Shown: piece after piece, positions 6,149 through 15,536 of the stretch
Layout: every line of letters begins with the position of its first letter
Numbering within the stretch: position 1 is the first letter of the stretch
From: Anaerolinea sp.
GTDB lineage: Bacteria > Chloroflexota > Anaerolineae > Anaerolineales > Villigracilaceae
NCBI GenBank assembly: GCA_020719725.1
Contig: DYPU01000021.1
Span: 1-32,608 of the forward strand
Direction of reading: 5' to 3'
Length of the DNA stretch: 32,608 nt
The notes under the pieces: model-generated
Database searches by the model: none
Told to the model about the DNA's origin: nothing
What the model saw: only the letters and a program-made list of their open reading frames with translations
Made by a program: the position numbers and the translations under genes

Positions 6149-6625
6149 ATGAGCGAAAATGGAATTGCCCGACCAATCACATCTCCGGGTGGGGATTCAC
6201 CCCGCAAACCAGGACTTCCTAAAGACGCTACAGTGTTGGTAGTTGAAGACAATGTGTCAAACTTCGTGCTGGTAGCCCGATTGCTGGGTTTTATGGGCAT
6301 CCATTGTGAATGGAAAACTTCGGGGTATGAGGTTGTGGAATATGCAGATACCTTACCCCGCTTGGATTTGATCTTGATGGATATTCGCCTTCCTTACGAA
6401 GACGGCTACGGGGCTTTGAAAAAAATTCGCGCATCGGAGCGGTTAAAGAATGTTCCAATTGTGGCGGTTACTGCCGAGGCCAGCCTGGAGCAAATGAACA
6501 AGGCGCGCGCTTCGGGGTTTAACGGTTTTCTAGGTAAGCCACTGGACCCGGATAAATTTCCAGATCAAATAAAAAGAATTCTTACCGGTGAGCCTGTCTG
6601 GGAAATTCCTTACGAGGAAAGATAG
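6149..6625 (+). CDS. Single-domain response regulator with N-terminal Pro-rich extension
   Basis: The 158-residue protein has a 26-residue Pro/Gly-rich, probably disordered N terminus followed by one receiver. The acidic pair is in VVEDN (E33, D34), the phosphoacceptor is D78 in LILMDIRLPYEDGY, the switch Thr is in VAVTAEAS, and the Lys is in FLGKPLD. A short C-terminal tail (EPVWEIPYEER) follows. It is encoded 3 bases after the first receiver with an in-gene GAGG site, so the two are translated together. No DNA-binding domain is present. An intrinsic terminator follows directly, so these two genes can form a short transcript of their own, apart from the long receptor operon. Confidence 0.92.
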   Translation: MSENGIARPITSPGGDSPRKPGLPKDATVLVVEDNVSNFVLVARLLGFMGIHCEWKTSGYEVVEYADTLPRLDLILMDIRLPYEDGYGALKKIRASERLKNVPIVAVTAEASLEQMNKARASGFNGFLGKPLDPDKFPDQIKRILTGEPVWEIPYEER

Positions 6626-6626
6626 C

Positions 6627-6673
6627 AAAAGCGAGGAGACTTCTCCAATAAAGAGAACCATCCTCGCTTTTTG
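6627..6673 (+). terminator. Intrinsic terminator after the two receiver genes
   Basis: AAAAGCGAGGA (6627-6637) pairs with TCCTCGCTTTT (6661-6671), and within it TTCTC (6641-6645) pairs with GAGAA. The U-tract is formed by the end of the stem plus one more T. Only 28 bases separate it from the next gene and no promoter is visible between, so partial read-through probably feeds the receptor operon. Confidence 0.85.
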
Positions 6674-6700
6674 ATATATTCACTTTTTGAGAGCAGCCCC

Positions 6701-8890
6701 ATGAGCAAAACCGCTCCAGTAACCTTCGACCTGACAACAATCATCAAACTTCACGAGACAAATTACGAGTTATTTAAGGCAAGAAGCGAGAAAGAAGTTG
6801 TATCAGCCATCCAAGACTCGTTGAAGATGTTGCCTTTTCTTTCGGCTTATTATCTTGTCAGTGATGCCGGGTTGAACCTGGTGCTTTCGTATGATCCACG
6901 CAGCCGAAAAGCAATTGTAGGAATTAAGAAGCACATCGAAATTTCAGCGACAGAAGTGGCAAAATTCTTCTCGGAAAGCATAAAAACCTTTGCTGTTGAT
7001 AACGTTAATTTAACCCCAGAAATTCTGGCTACATATAAAGATGCAGGTTGTCATTCTGTGACAGCTATTCCAGCTATCCAGGATGTGGTTACGACAGGGG
7101 TTATTTTATTAGGGGCTATTGAAGAACAAGTTGTTGATGAGCGCATAGCAACTCCAATTATTAAGCTGGCAGAAACAATTCCGCTTGCGATGGAAAATAT
7201 TAAAGCAGCTCGGGCAATTCAGCAACGGCTGCGAGAGCTGGAAGCTATTTCGGATACCAGCCAACTGATTTCGTCTTCCGGGGATTTGCAAGAATTGTAT
7301 GCAGTGTTACACAAACAGATTCGCGAAACCATTGGTGATCTCAGTTTTGCCATAGGTCTGTATGATTCTGAAACTGAAACCATCGAAATTCCTTACTTGT
7401 ATGATGAAGAGAGTATCAAAAAAATTGACTCTTTCAATATGGGTGAAGGGTTAATTTCGATTTTGATTCGCACCAAACAGCCGCTGATGCTGGTAGACGA
7501 TACAGAACGCCGGGCGCGGGCGCTGGGCGCAAAATTTATAGGAAAAGCGGCCAAATCCTGGATGGGCTGTCCATTAGTAGTGGGAGGCGAGGCGGTTGGC
7601 GCGATCATTATTCAAGACCTGATCAAAGAACAGCGCTTCACACAAGATGATTTGCGTTTTCTAACATCGCTCTCGGCTCAAGTGGGAGGGGCTATCTATA
7701 ATACCCGGTTGCTTGAAAATGCCCGACGTAGAGCCTTACAGCTGCAAACAGTAGCGGAGATTTCACGCGAAGTTTCAAGTTCATTGATTGTAGATAATCT
7801 TTTACGACAAGCTGTCCATTTGGCAGTGGAACGGTTTAATTTTTACCACGCAGCGGTCTTTTTGTTAGATCCCGCCAAAGAATATGCGGTTATTCGAGAG
7901 GCCACTGGCGAGGCCGGAGCGCAAATGAAACGGGCCGGGCACAAACTGGCTGTAGGTTCAAAATCGATTGTGGGAATTGTTTCAAAAAACAAAGAGCCTT
8001 TGGTTGTTAACGATACAAGCAAAGACCCAAATTATTACGCCAATCCACTTTTACCTGATACAAAGGCAGAAGCAGCGCTGCCTCTGCGCGTTGGCGATCA
8101 AGTCATCGGCGTTATGGATGTGCAAAGTATCCGCGCTTATGTTTTCACAGAAGAAAACATGAAAATCCTGCAAATTCTGGCGGATCAAATGGCAGTTGCA
8201 GTAGTGAACTCTGAGCTATTTGCCGAGGCGCAAGAAAGGCTCTCCCAGCATAGGCTATTACACCATGTTACAACCGCCGCCGCATCGAGCACGTCTATTG
8301 AAGAGGCACTCAATAGCGCTGTGCAGGGGTTACAAGTAACCCTGGGCGGCGACCAGATTGCGATTTTACTTTCGGACAAAGAACAAAAAAGCCTGGATGT
8401 GCGTGCTTCAATTGGATACCCTAACGAAGAATCAGCCAAGCTAAAAATTCCATTTGGAGTTGGGATTACCGGATGGGTAGCAGCACATCGGCAGGCACAA
8501 CGCGTCAATGATGTGACCAAAGACTCACGTTATATTGCAGTCAACTCAAAAATTCGTTCGGAACTAGCCATTCCCCTCATCTATCGCAACGAGGTGCTGG
8601 GGGTCTTAAATGTTGAAAGTCCACGTATCGCCGCGCATACTGAAAATGACGAGGAGATGCTGGGGACGCTGGCCGGAAGTCTGGCGGCTATTATTGCGCA
8701 TTCGCGTCTACTAGAGCAATTTCGCAACCAGGTGGACCGTGAAAGAATGCTGTACGAGGCCATCAATAAGATTCGCCGCACATCAAATTCGGGAAAAATC
8801 CTGTCGATTGCGTCAGATGAACTGGTAAAGGCGCTTTCTGCACGCAGCGTATCGATCCAGGTCAATTTACAATCCGCAGAAAATAAATAA
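6701..8890 (+). CDS. Soluble protein with four GAF domains and a C-terminal GAF stub
   Basis: The 729-residue cytosolic protein has no membrane segment and no kinase, cyclase or DNA-binding output. GAF regions lie at about residues 20-172 (divergent), 176-345, 350-506 and 515-673. The third has the FYHAAVFLLD and NPLLPDTKAEAALPL signatures shared with the membrane paralogues. The last 45 residues resemble only the first helix and strand of another GAF. The start was placed at the ATG at 6701; a TTG at 6671 would lie in the terminator. GAFs bind small ligands or mediate dimers, but the ligand cannot be told. It is the first gene of a long co-directional run and is probably a soluble member or adaptor of the same signalling assembly. 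Confidence 0.88.
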   Translation: MSKTAPVTFDLTTIIKLHETNYELFKARSEKEVVSAIQDSLKMLPFLSAYYLVSDAGLNLVLSYDPRSRKAIVGIKKHIEISATEVAKFFSESIKTFAVDNVNLTPEILATYKDAGCHSVTAIPAIQDVVTTGVILLGAIEEQVVDERIATPIIKLAETIPLAMENIKAARAIQQRLRELEAISDTSQLISSSGDLQELYAVLHKQIRETIGDLSFAIGLYDSETETIEIPYLYDEESIKKIDSFNMGEGLISILIRTKQPLMLVDDTERRARALGAKFIGKAAKSWMGCPLVVGGEAVGAIIIQDLIKEQRFTQDDLRFLTSLSAQVGGAIYNTRLLENARRRALQLQTVAEISREVSSSLIVDNLLRQAVHLAVERFNFYHAAVFLLDPAKEYAVIREATGEAGAQMKRAGHKLAVGSKSIVGIVSKNKEPLVVNDTSKDPNYYANPLLPDTKAEAALPLRVGDQVIGVMDVQSIRAYVFTEENMKILQILADQMAVAVVNSELFAEAQERLSQHRLLHHVTTAAASSTSIEEALNSAVQGLQVTLGGDQIAILLSDKEQKSLDVRASIGYPNEESAKLKIPFGVGITGWVAAHRQAQRVNDVTKDSRYIAVNSKIRSELAIPLIYRNEVLGVLNVESPRIAAHTENDEEMLGTLAGSLAAIIAHSRLLEQFRNQVDRERMLYEAINKIRRTSNSGKILSIASDELVKALSARSVSIQVNLQSAENK

Positions 8891-8913
8891 GCGCTCACGG
8901 AGAACTTGCTCCC

Positions 8914-11052
8914 ATGCAAAGCCGTCCACAAAAAAAAGTACCTTTCTCTGAAAATTTACTGCGCGGAAGCCTGGCAATCAAATTAGTTGCCATATCTCTT
9001 GTTACTTTCGCGGCCATTTTTGGCTATTCTTACCTTCAAGGGTACAACAACACTATCGCAACTTTGACAGCCGATGCAGAAAAAGAATTGTCGCAAATTT
9101 CTGAGATACTGGAAAGCGAACTTGCCGGAGATAAAACCACCGCCACAGCGCTCGCAATCAGTGTCGCAGACAGAAATGATGTGAAGCTGCTGGTTGCGCA
9201 AAAAAATAGAGAGGCCCTAATAGAATTATTAACCCCTCTATTTGGGCAACTAAAAGAAAAATATCAGGTAGTACATTTTAACGTTATCGATGAACGCGGC
9301 GTAGTTGTTTTACGGCTAAACAACCCTGAAAAATTTGATGACTACGTTGCTTACAATTATATTGTGACCAATACACTAAACACCAAACAGGTTAGCAATG
9401 GCCTGGAAGTAGACACCAATGGGCTAAGTATGCGCGGTGCAGCCCCCGTCTACGAAAACGCCCAATTTGTTGGATTAATTGAAATAGGCCTCGATTATTC
9501 AGAGGCTTTTGCCAAGTTAATGAAACAACGAACCGGGGCCGACTATACTATTTGGCTATATAAGCCAGCCACCGTGCAATTTAAAACAACTTTTGAAGAA
9601 TCCAATCCTGTGCCAGTCAATGAAAATTTTGTCTTTTACGCAGGTACACAAAAAGACAAAACACAAGCTAAAAGCGCAGACTTTGAGCAAGCTTTTGTAA
9701 CATTCGACAATATTTTCCGGTCGGCTTTTTCTGTAGGAAAAGCAGATGCCACCCTGCTGGTTCCCATTCTTGGGCTGGATGAGACTTTCTTTGGCGTAAC
9801 AGAGATTAGCATTAACTATGAAGAAAATATTCAGGCTTCGCAGGAAGCCGGGAATTCAGGGCAATTGGCACGCGTTGGGCTATCCCTAATCGGGCTAATA
9901 GGAATTGGGTATGCCATCAATTGGATTATTTTAGCCCCACTCCGAAAAATCTCTCGTTTTGCTGAAAATATAACGCGAAAAGATACTCAAACCGAACTAC
10001 GACTAAAAACGGGAGATGAGTTTGAACACGTTGCGCAGACATTGACACAAATGGCTCAAGCGGTCAATCAAACCCGCGAAGACCTGGAAAATCTGGTGTC
10101 TCAACGCACAGCTCAACTTCAAGCATCCAATGAAGTGGCAAAGGTAGCCACTTCGATTCTCGATCCAGATACATTAATCAACAACGTGGTCAACTTGATC
10201 ACCAAAAGTTTTGGGTACTACTATGCGGCGATTTTCTTGACGAGTGACGATGGTAGATGGGCCGAAATAAAAGACGCTACCGGGACAGCAGGCGAAACGC
10301 TTAAAGCCAGGCGTCACAAACTGCAAGTAGGCGGAAATAGCATGGTTGGATCTGCAATTAGTTCAAAGGAAGCGCACATCGCCCTAGACGTAGGTGACGC
10401 ACCAGCCCGATTCAACAACCCACTGCTACCTAACACCCGCTCGGAAATTGCCTTGCCATTAATCGTAGCGGATCATATCATTGGCGCAATGGATGTGCAG
10501 TCTGTAAAAGAGGCAGACTTCATGCCAGAAGACATCTCTACGCTACAAAATATGGCAAATCAAGTTGCAATTGCACTAGAAAATGCGCGTTTGTTTCGTG
10601 AAATGAACGATTCACTCGATGAACTAAAACAAGCCAACCGCGAATATGTCACATCTGCATGGGGCGAACGGCTCAAATCCGGAAAAATGGAACACGCAAC
10701 CCATCCAAATCTGCCTGCGATTGAAGCGGGAGAAACGATTCGAGGCATTGATATTTCGCTAAATTTGCGTGAACAAAGTATCGGTCAAATATCGCTCGAA
10801 GTAGACAAAGAATGGGACACAGAAGACCAAACCTGGGTCGAGGCCCTTGCAACTCAAGTGGCAATTTCTCTGGAAAACTCCCGCTTGCTTGAAGAAAGCC
10901 AACAAGCTGCTCTGCGGGAACGCCTTTCGGCCTCTATTATTCAAAAGGTATGGTCTGCCAACAATATCGATGCCATCATCCAGACAGCTGTACGAGAACT
11001 TGGCCGTTCACTAGATGCATCAGAAGTAAAAATTGAGTTGAAAGTAGAGTAA
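8914..11052 (+). CDS. Membrane GAF receptor: TM - dCache_3-like - TM - HAMP - GAF - half GAF - stub
   Basis: The 712-residue protein has TM1 at about residues 20-42 and TM2 at about 316-338, with an extracytoplasmic sensor between. That sensor contains VVVLRLNNPEKFDDY and GLSMRGAAPVYENAQFVGLI, resembling the double-Cache type 3 family. A HAMP-like helix pair (about 340-390), a short coiled coil, a GAF (about 405-560, with GYYYAAIFL and FNNPLLPNTRSEIALPL), a W-containing half GAF (SAWGERL, about 575-665) and the truncated GAF tail follow. There is no kinase or methyl-accepting domain. It lies 23 bases after the soluble GAF gene. It probably senses a small extracellular ligand and passes the signal by contact with other GAF proteins. 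The ligand is unknown. Confidence 0.88.
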   Translation: MQSRPQKKVPFSENLLRGSLAIKLVAISLVTFAAIFGYSYLQGYNNTIATLTADAEKELSQISEILESELAGDKTTATALAISVADRNDVKLLVAQKNREALIELLTPLFGQLKEKYQVVHFNVIDERGVVVLRLNNPEKFDDYVAYNYIVTNTLNTKQVSNGLEVDTNGLSMRGAAPVYENAQFVGLIEIGLDYSEAFAKLMKQRTGADYTIWLYKPATVQFKTTFEESNPVPVNENFVFYAGTQKDKTQAKSADFEQAFVTFDNIFRSAFSVGKADATLLVPILGLDETFFGVTEISINYEENIQASQEAGNSGQLARVGLSLIGLIGIGYAINWIILAPLRKISRFAENITRKDTQTELRLKTGDEFEHVAQTLTQMAQAVNQTREDLENLVSQRTAQLQASNEVAKVATSILDPDTLINNVVNLITKSFGYYYAAIFLTSDDGRWAEIKDATGTAGETLKARRHKLQVGGNSMVGSAISSKEAHIALDVGDAPARFNNPLLPNTRSEIALPLIVADHIIGAMDVQSVKEADFMPEDISTLQNMANQVAIALENARLFREMNDSLDELKQANREYVTSAWGERLKSGKMEHATHPNLPAIEAGETIRGIDISLNLREQSIGQISLEVDKEWDTEDQTWVEALATQVAISLENSRLLEESQQAALRERLSASIIQKVWSANNIDAIIQTAVRELGRSLDASEVKIELKVE

Positions 11053-11072
11053 TTTTCAGGAAAAAACAATTC

Positions 11073-12746
11073 ATGACTCAATTAAGCCCATCCTCCCCGC
11101 AAACAGAAAGCACAATCCCTTTTTGGACCTCCATTTCGGAGTTTCTAACAAAGCCAAATAATGTCTTAACCAATTTAAAAGACCGGCGGCGAGCGCAACT
11201 TACCGCTGCGCTCACTTTATTTGTTACTATTTCGAATATCGTTGCAGTTTTGTTTGCGTCAGACCAAAATTTGAATTATTTGCTTGTTATTAGCGGCGTC
11301 GGCATAGTCTCTTATTTTATTAGCCGAACGCGCTTTTTTTCTTATGGCGCATTTTTATTTATATTATCGCTCACAGCAACACCCTACGTTACGATACTAA
11401 GTGCTCAAGATTCAAACATAATTGGGCCTATCTATGCCTGGATTCCATTAGCCTTGATACTCGCCAGCGCCCTATTAAACCAATGGGCCTTGTTCCTGCT
11501 TTTGGGAATTTCTGTTACTGCCATTCTGGGGCTACAGTTTATCTATCCGCAATACTCAAGTGAAATCGCCACCACCTCAGGGATTATCACCACCATTGGG
11601 ATTCTTTTGGTCTACCTTGAATCTTTTAGAGCCGGAATAGAAAAAGAACAGCTTTCTGAATTAACAAAAGCCAATCAAGAATTATCGCTTGCCAGCCAAT
11701 TTCTAGAAGAACGGGTAGTGGAACGCACAGAACAACTTAATCGAAGAACAGAGCAGCTTGAAGCGGCGGCAATGGTTGCCAGAACTGCTGCGGAAACAAG
11801 CAACATCAGAATCTTGATGGAGAATGTAGTTGATGAAATTTCGCAACGCTTTGGCTTTTATCATACCGGCATCTTTTTAAGCGACTCGGCGCGACAAAAA
11901 GCCTATCTGGCGGCGGCCTCTTCGGAAGGCGGAAAACGGATGCTGGCGCGCGGTCATAGCCTGGATATTGGCCGGGAAGGGGTTGTCGGCTACGCAGCCT
12001 ACGAAAAGCGTCCACGCATCGCCCAAAATATTGACAACGAAAATGTCTATTTCCGAAATGCAGAATTGCCAGGCACAAAATCTGAGGTAGCGCTACCACT
12101 CATCGTGAAAAATCAGGTTATTGGCGTTTTAGACATTCAATCCACCGAGAGAAAATCATTTGGAACAGATGATCTATTTATTTTACAAACAATGGCAGAT
12201 CAAGTCGCTCTGGCAATTCAAAACGCGCGCCTGCTCGAAGAAAGTCAAATTGCGCTAGGCCAACTACAGAGTCTCTCCAGCAAATCTATTCAGGATGCCT
12301 GGCGCGGTCATTTAAACAATAAAACCAAAGGCTATATTTACACATCCGGGAACGTTGAAATACTGACAGACGCCTCATCCGATAACGATAGCGACATTCG
12401 TCAAAACTTAAGTATCGTGATCAGCTTACGTGGTCAAAAAATCGGCACAATTAACCTCAAACGCGAAAGTGAAGAAACCGCCTGGACAGAAAAAGAACAA
12501 GAGTTTACAGAAAAAATTGCATCCCAAATTGCCCTGGCAATCGAAAATGCGCGACTGCTGGAAGACTCTCAGCGGCGCGCGGCAAGAGAGCAAACCCTAA
12601 ACGAATTAACAACCCGGCTAAGTCGGTCACTGGATGTAGAAACACTTTTGCAAAATGCGGTTCGAGAATTGCAAAAATTGCCACAGGTCACCGACGCCAC
12701 TGTAATTATTGCGCCGCAAACCCCTCGGAAACAGGAATCAAGGTAG
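11073..12746 (+). CDS. Membrane GAF protein: six TM - coiled coil - GAF - half GAF - stub
   Basis: The 557-residue protein has a short cytosolic N terminus, about six hydrophobic segments between residues 38 and 182 with almost no soluble loops, and then a strongly heptad-like helix (185-230, containing ERVVERTEQLNRRTEQLE). Next come a GAF (about 230-390, FGFYHTGIFL and FRNAELPGTKSEVALPL), the W-containing half GAF (DAWRGHL, about 400-500) and the GAF stub. Without an extracellular domain the membrane bundle itself must sense, for example membrane state, a hydrophobic ligand or light. This cannot be decided. The N-terminal DRRRAQLTAALTLF resembles the same point in the 22040 gene (EKRHAQLLAILTLVF), so those two bundles are homologous. 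It lies 20 bases after the previous gene. Confidence 0.87.
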   Translation: MTQLSPSSPQTESTIPFWTSISEFLTKPNNVLTNLKDRRRAQLTAALTLFVTISNIVAVLFASDQNLNYLLVISGVGIVSYFISRTRFFSYGAFLFILSLTATPYVTILSAQDSNIIGPIYAWIPLALILASALLNQWALFLLLGISVTAILGLQFIYPQYSSEIATTSGIITTIGILLVYLESFRAGIEKEQLSELTKANQELSLASQFLEERVVERTEQLNRRTEQLEAAAMVARTAAETSNIRILMENVVDEISQRFGFYHTGIFLSDSARQKAYLAAASSEGGKRMLARGHSLDIGREGVVGYAAYEKRPRIAQNIDNENVYFRNAELPGTKSEVALPLIVKNQVIGVLDIQSTERKSFGTDDLFILQTMADQVALAIQNARLLEESQIALGQLQSLSSKSIQDAWRGHLNNKTKGYIYTSGNVEILTDASSDNDSDIRQNLSIVISLRGQKIGTINLKRESEETAWTEKEQEFTEKIASQIALAIENARLLEDSQRRAAREQTLNELTTRLSRSLDVETLLQNAVRELQKLPQVTDATVIIAPQTPRKQESR

Positions 12747-12752
12747 AACGCC

Positions 12753-15536
12753 ATGATGAAAATGCTAAAATTCCTGAATTTTGACTTTACTTCTTCGGAC
12801 AACGAACAATTACCCGAAGAACAAAAAAATCTGCACCGAATTTTATCAAGCGCGGTAAGTTATATACCGCTTATGTTGGCTTTTAACTTTTTTGGGTTTG
12901 TACTTATTTACCTGCTGGCCCTCGTTGGTCTTTTGGATTATGCTGACCTTAAATTGCTTGGCGTAGCTGCGGTTTCTCTCATAACAGCCGCCCTACATAT
13001 ACCAATCAGCCATTTACTGAAAAAAAATCATCTAAACTCTGTCGTATTGGCTTTATTTTTGCTGGATGGTTCAGCAAGCGCATTCCAAATTTTTCTATGG
13101 CAAGGGACGGCCCCCTTTATATTTTTCTCAATGACCGCAATTAGCCCTGCGATTATTTTTTTACCACTTGGCGGCATAAAAATTCGTTTAAAAATCGTCA
13201 TTATCGGCATTGCCGCCTTACTAGCCATCTCAATGTATGGATTAAACAACAGCCTGGCCTACCCTCGGCTGGAAAAAAGCAACCTCTCTACCATGGCCGG
13301 ACTAACAATTTACGCGACTGTAATCATCGCCATGGTTACCCTCGTTGTAACAAATGCCATCCAGTTTCGGACGATTGTAGCGCGTCTAATAATCACCTTT
13401 GCGTTCATCACCCTGGTTTCAGCCACATCAACACTTGTTATTTCTGGGCTAGTAAACCTGTTCCGCGATAGAAATCAGACAATTCAACAATTACAAGCCA
13501 TTTCAGAACTTAAGTCGGCACAAATGTTTGCCGTGTTGCAAGAATACGAAAAAACAGCCACATCCTCGAACATCCGCGATGAACTGCTCCGCCAACGCAT
13601 CTTATATTTACTAGACGGAAAAATCAACACGCTGACCTACAAGCTCAATTACGAACTTGTTCATTCCGCTATTACACAAACAGCCAATCAAGCTCAGGAA
13701 TATCAAGAGCTTTTTATCTTTGATGATAGCGGTAGGGTTGTCGTCTCCAACATTAAATCAAATGAAAGCCAAGTGATCTCCGGCGAAAAATTCTTCACAG
13801 CCGCCGCCAAAGGCCAACGTTATAGCATCGATAACAATCCCTTCGCCAGCCAACAATCTATTATCATTTTGACCAGAATTGAGCGAAACGGGAAGTTTAT
13901 GGGCGCTTTTGCGACAAAAATCAGCCTGGAGACCATACGCCCAATTTTTGAGACGGAATCCAACCTGGGCGACACACTGGAAACCTACCTGGTTGGCGAC
14001 GATTACTACACCCTGAGCAAAACAAAAGGCGGCGAAAGCGTTTTTGTCGAGACATTTGCGACAATTGGAGCTTTAAGCAGTCGTATTCCTTCGGGAAGTG
14101 GAATTTACAATAATTATGATGATACGTCCGTACTTGGCTATTACCAATTTTTGCCAGAACTGGGCAGTGTTTTTGTATCTGAAATTGAACAAAATGAAGT
14201 AACACAAAAAATTCTGGAGCTTTTATTTACCAACATTAGCGTCGGCGTTTTTACCGCGCTTATGTCTCTCTCAATTGTCTGGGTAATTTCACGCTCAATC
14301 AGCAGACCGGTAGTTTATCTGGCACAAAAAGCAACTCAATTGGCGCAAGGGGATTTATCAACACGCATCAGTGTGGAGCAATCAGACGAAATTGGAGTTT
14401 TGGCAAGCGCTTTCAACTCGGTAGCCAGCGAACTGCAAACACTTATTCAAACTCTCGAACAAAAAGTGACAGACCGCACCGAGGATTTGCAAAAACAAGC
14501 GAATCGCTTACGGGTAGCCGCGGAGGTGTCGCGCGACGCAATAACTTCTCAGGGCCTTGATGAGATCTTAAATCGTTCCGCGCAATTGGTAATGGATCGT
14601 TTCGGCTTTTATCACACCGGTATTTTCTTAATTGACCCTCAGGGTGAATTTGCGGTACTAAGAGCCTCTCCCACCGAAGCCGGGCAGGAAATGATAAAGC
14701 GCGAACACCGCTTAAAAATTGGGCAAGTGGGCATTGTAGGTTATGTCGCAGATGTAGGGGAACCTCGCGTTGCACTGGATACCGGCCAGGATGTAACTTA
14801 CTTCAACAACCCCTTATTACCAAACACTCGTTCCGAGATGGCCTTGCCGCTTACAGTCAACAATAAAATTATTGGCGTATTAGACGTTCAGAGCGAAAAA
14901 TCTGATGCTTTTAGCCAGGAAGATATTGCAACTTTGCAAATTATGGCAGACCAGTTAGCGTTAGCCATTCAAAGAGCGCAATTCTCTGATGAATTACAAA
15001 GAAACTTGCAAGAGCTGGAATATGCCTATCAACGATTTACACTTTCAAGCTGGAGAGACATCTCACAAGAGAGCGAAAAGCGCATTGGCTACAAATATGA
15101 TGGCGCACAAATCACATCCGTAGAAACACCTAATAAAGAACTGGCCCAAGCCCTTCGACAAGGAAAATCTATCGTCAAATCGTTGCCTACCGATGAATCT
15201 GGCAACAAAAAAACAACACTGGCGATCCCAGTAAAAGTCCGCGAACAAATCATCGGCGCTGTAAACTTGGAATTTGCGACAGAATCACTGCCTCAGGATA
15301 CCATCAAGTTAGTTGAAGATTTATCCAATCGCCTGGCAATGTCACTGGAAAATGCGCGCCTGTACACCGAAACCCAAAGACTGGCATCCAATGAACGCAT
15401 GGCTGGAGAAATTTCAACCAAGATTGGCTCATCAATCAATGTAGAGACTATTTTACGGACAACAGTGCAAGAGTTGGGAAGATTTGCGCCAGGAGCCGAA
15501 ATTACTTTAAGGTTGGGCAAGGATAAGGAAGACTAA
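12753..15536 (+). CDS. Membrane GAF receptor: six TM plus Cache plus HAMP - GAF - half GAF - stub
   Basis: The 927-residue protein combines two sensor types. About six hydrophobic segments (30-206) are followed by another TM (about 209-232), an extracytoplasmic Cache-like domain (about 240-485, with YQELFIFDDSGRVVVSNIKS), a TM (493-515), and a clear HAMP (518-570, SRPVVYLAQKATQLAQGDLS and DEIGVLASAFNS). A coiled coil, a GAF (about 590-750, FGFYHTGIFL, FNNPLLPNTRSEMALPL), the W half GAF (SSWRDIS and GYKYDG, about 770-875) and the GAF stub complete it. HAMP normally drives a kinase, cyclase or methyl-accepting domain, but none is present. Its stop TAA shares one base with the next ATG (TAATG), which shows tight translational coupling with the next, similarly built receptor. 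Confidence 0.88.
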   Translation: MMKMLKFLNFDFTSSDNEQLPEEQKNLHRILSSAVSYIPLMLAFNFFGFVLIYLLALVGLLDYADLKLLGVAAVSLITAALHIPISHLLKKNHLNSVVLALFLLDGSASAFQIFLWQGTAPFIFFSMTAISPAIIFLPLGGIKIRLKIVIIGIAALLAISMYGLNNSLAYPRLEKSNLSTMAGLTIYATVIIAMVTLVVTNAIQFRTIVARLIITFAFITLVSATSTLVISGLVNLFRDRNQTIQQLQAISELKSAQMFAVLQEYEKTATSSNIRDELLRQRILYLLDGKINTLTYKLNYELVHSAITQTANQAQEYQELFIFDDSGRVVVSNIKSNESQVISGEKFFTAAAKGQRYSIDNNPFASQQSIIILTRIERNGKFMGAFATKISLETIRPIFETESNLGDTLETYLVGDDYYTLSKTKGGESVFVETFATIGALSSRIPSGSGIYNNYDDTSVLGYYQFLPELGSVFVSEIEQNEVTQKILELLFTNISVGVFTALMSLSIVWVISRSISRPVVYLAQKATQLAQGDLSTRISVEQSDEIGVLASAFNSVASELQTLIQTLEQKVTDRTEDLQKQANRLRVAAEVSRDAITSQGLDEILNRSAQLVMDRFGFYHTGIFLIDPQGEFAVLRASPTEAGQEMIKREHRLKIGQVGIVGYVADVGEPRVALDTGQDVTYFNNPLLPNTRSEMALPLTVNNKIIGVLDVQSEKSDAFSQEDIATLQIMADQLALAIQRAQFSDELQRNLQELEYAYQRFTLSSWRDISQESEKRIGYKYDGAQITSVETPNKELAQALRQGKSIVKSLPTDESGNKKTTLAIPVKVREQIIGAVNLEFATESLPQDTIKLVEDLSNRLAMSLENARLYTETQRLASNERMAGEISTKIGSSINVETILRTTVQELGRFAPGAEITLRLGKDKED

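Noticed and set aside
6671-6700. TTG start at 6671 for the first GAF gene
   Set aside because: It lies within the terminator stem end and U-tract; the ATG at 6701 is a better start.
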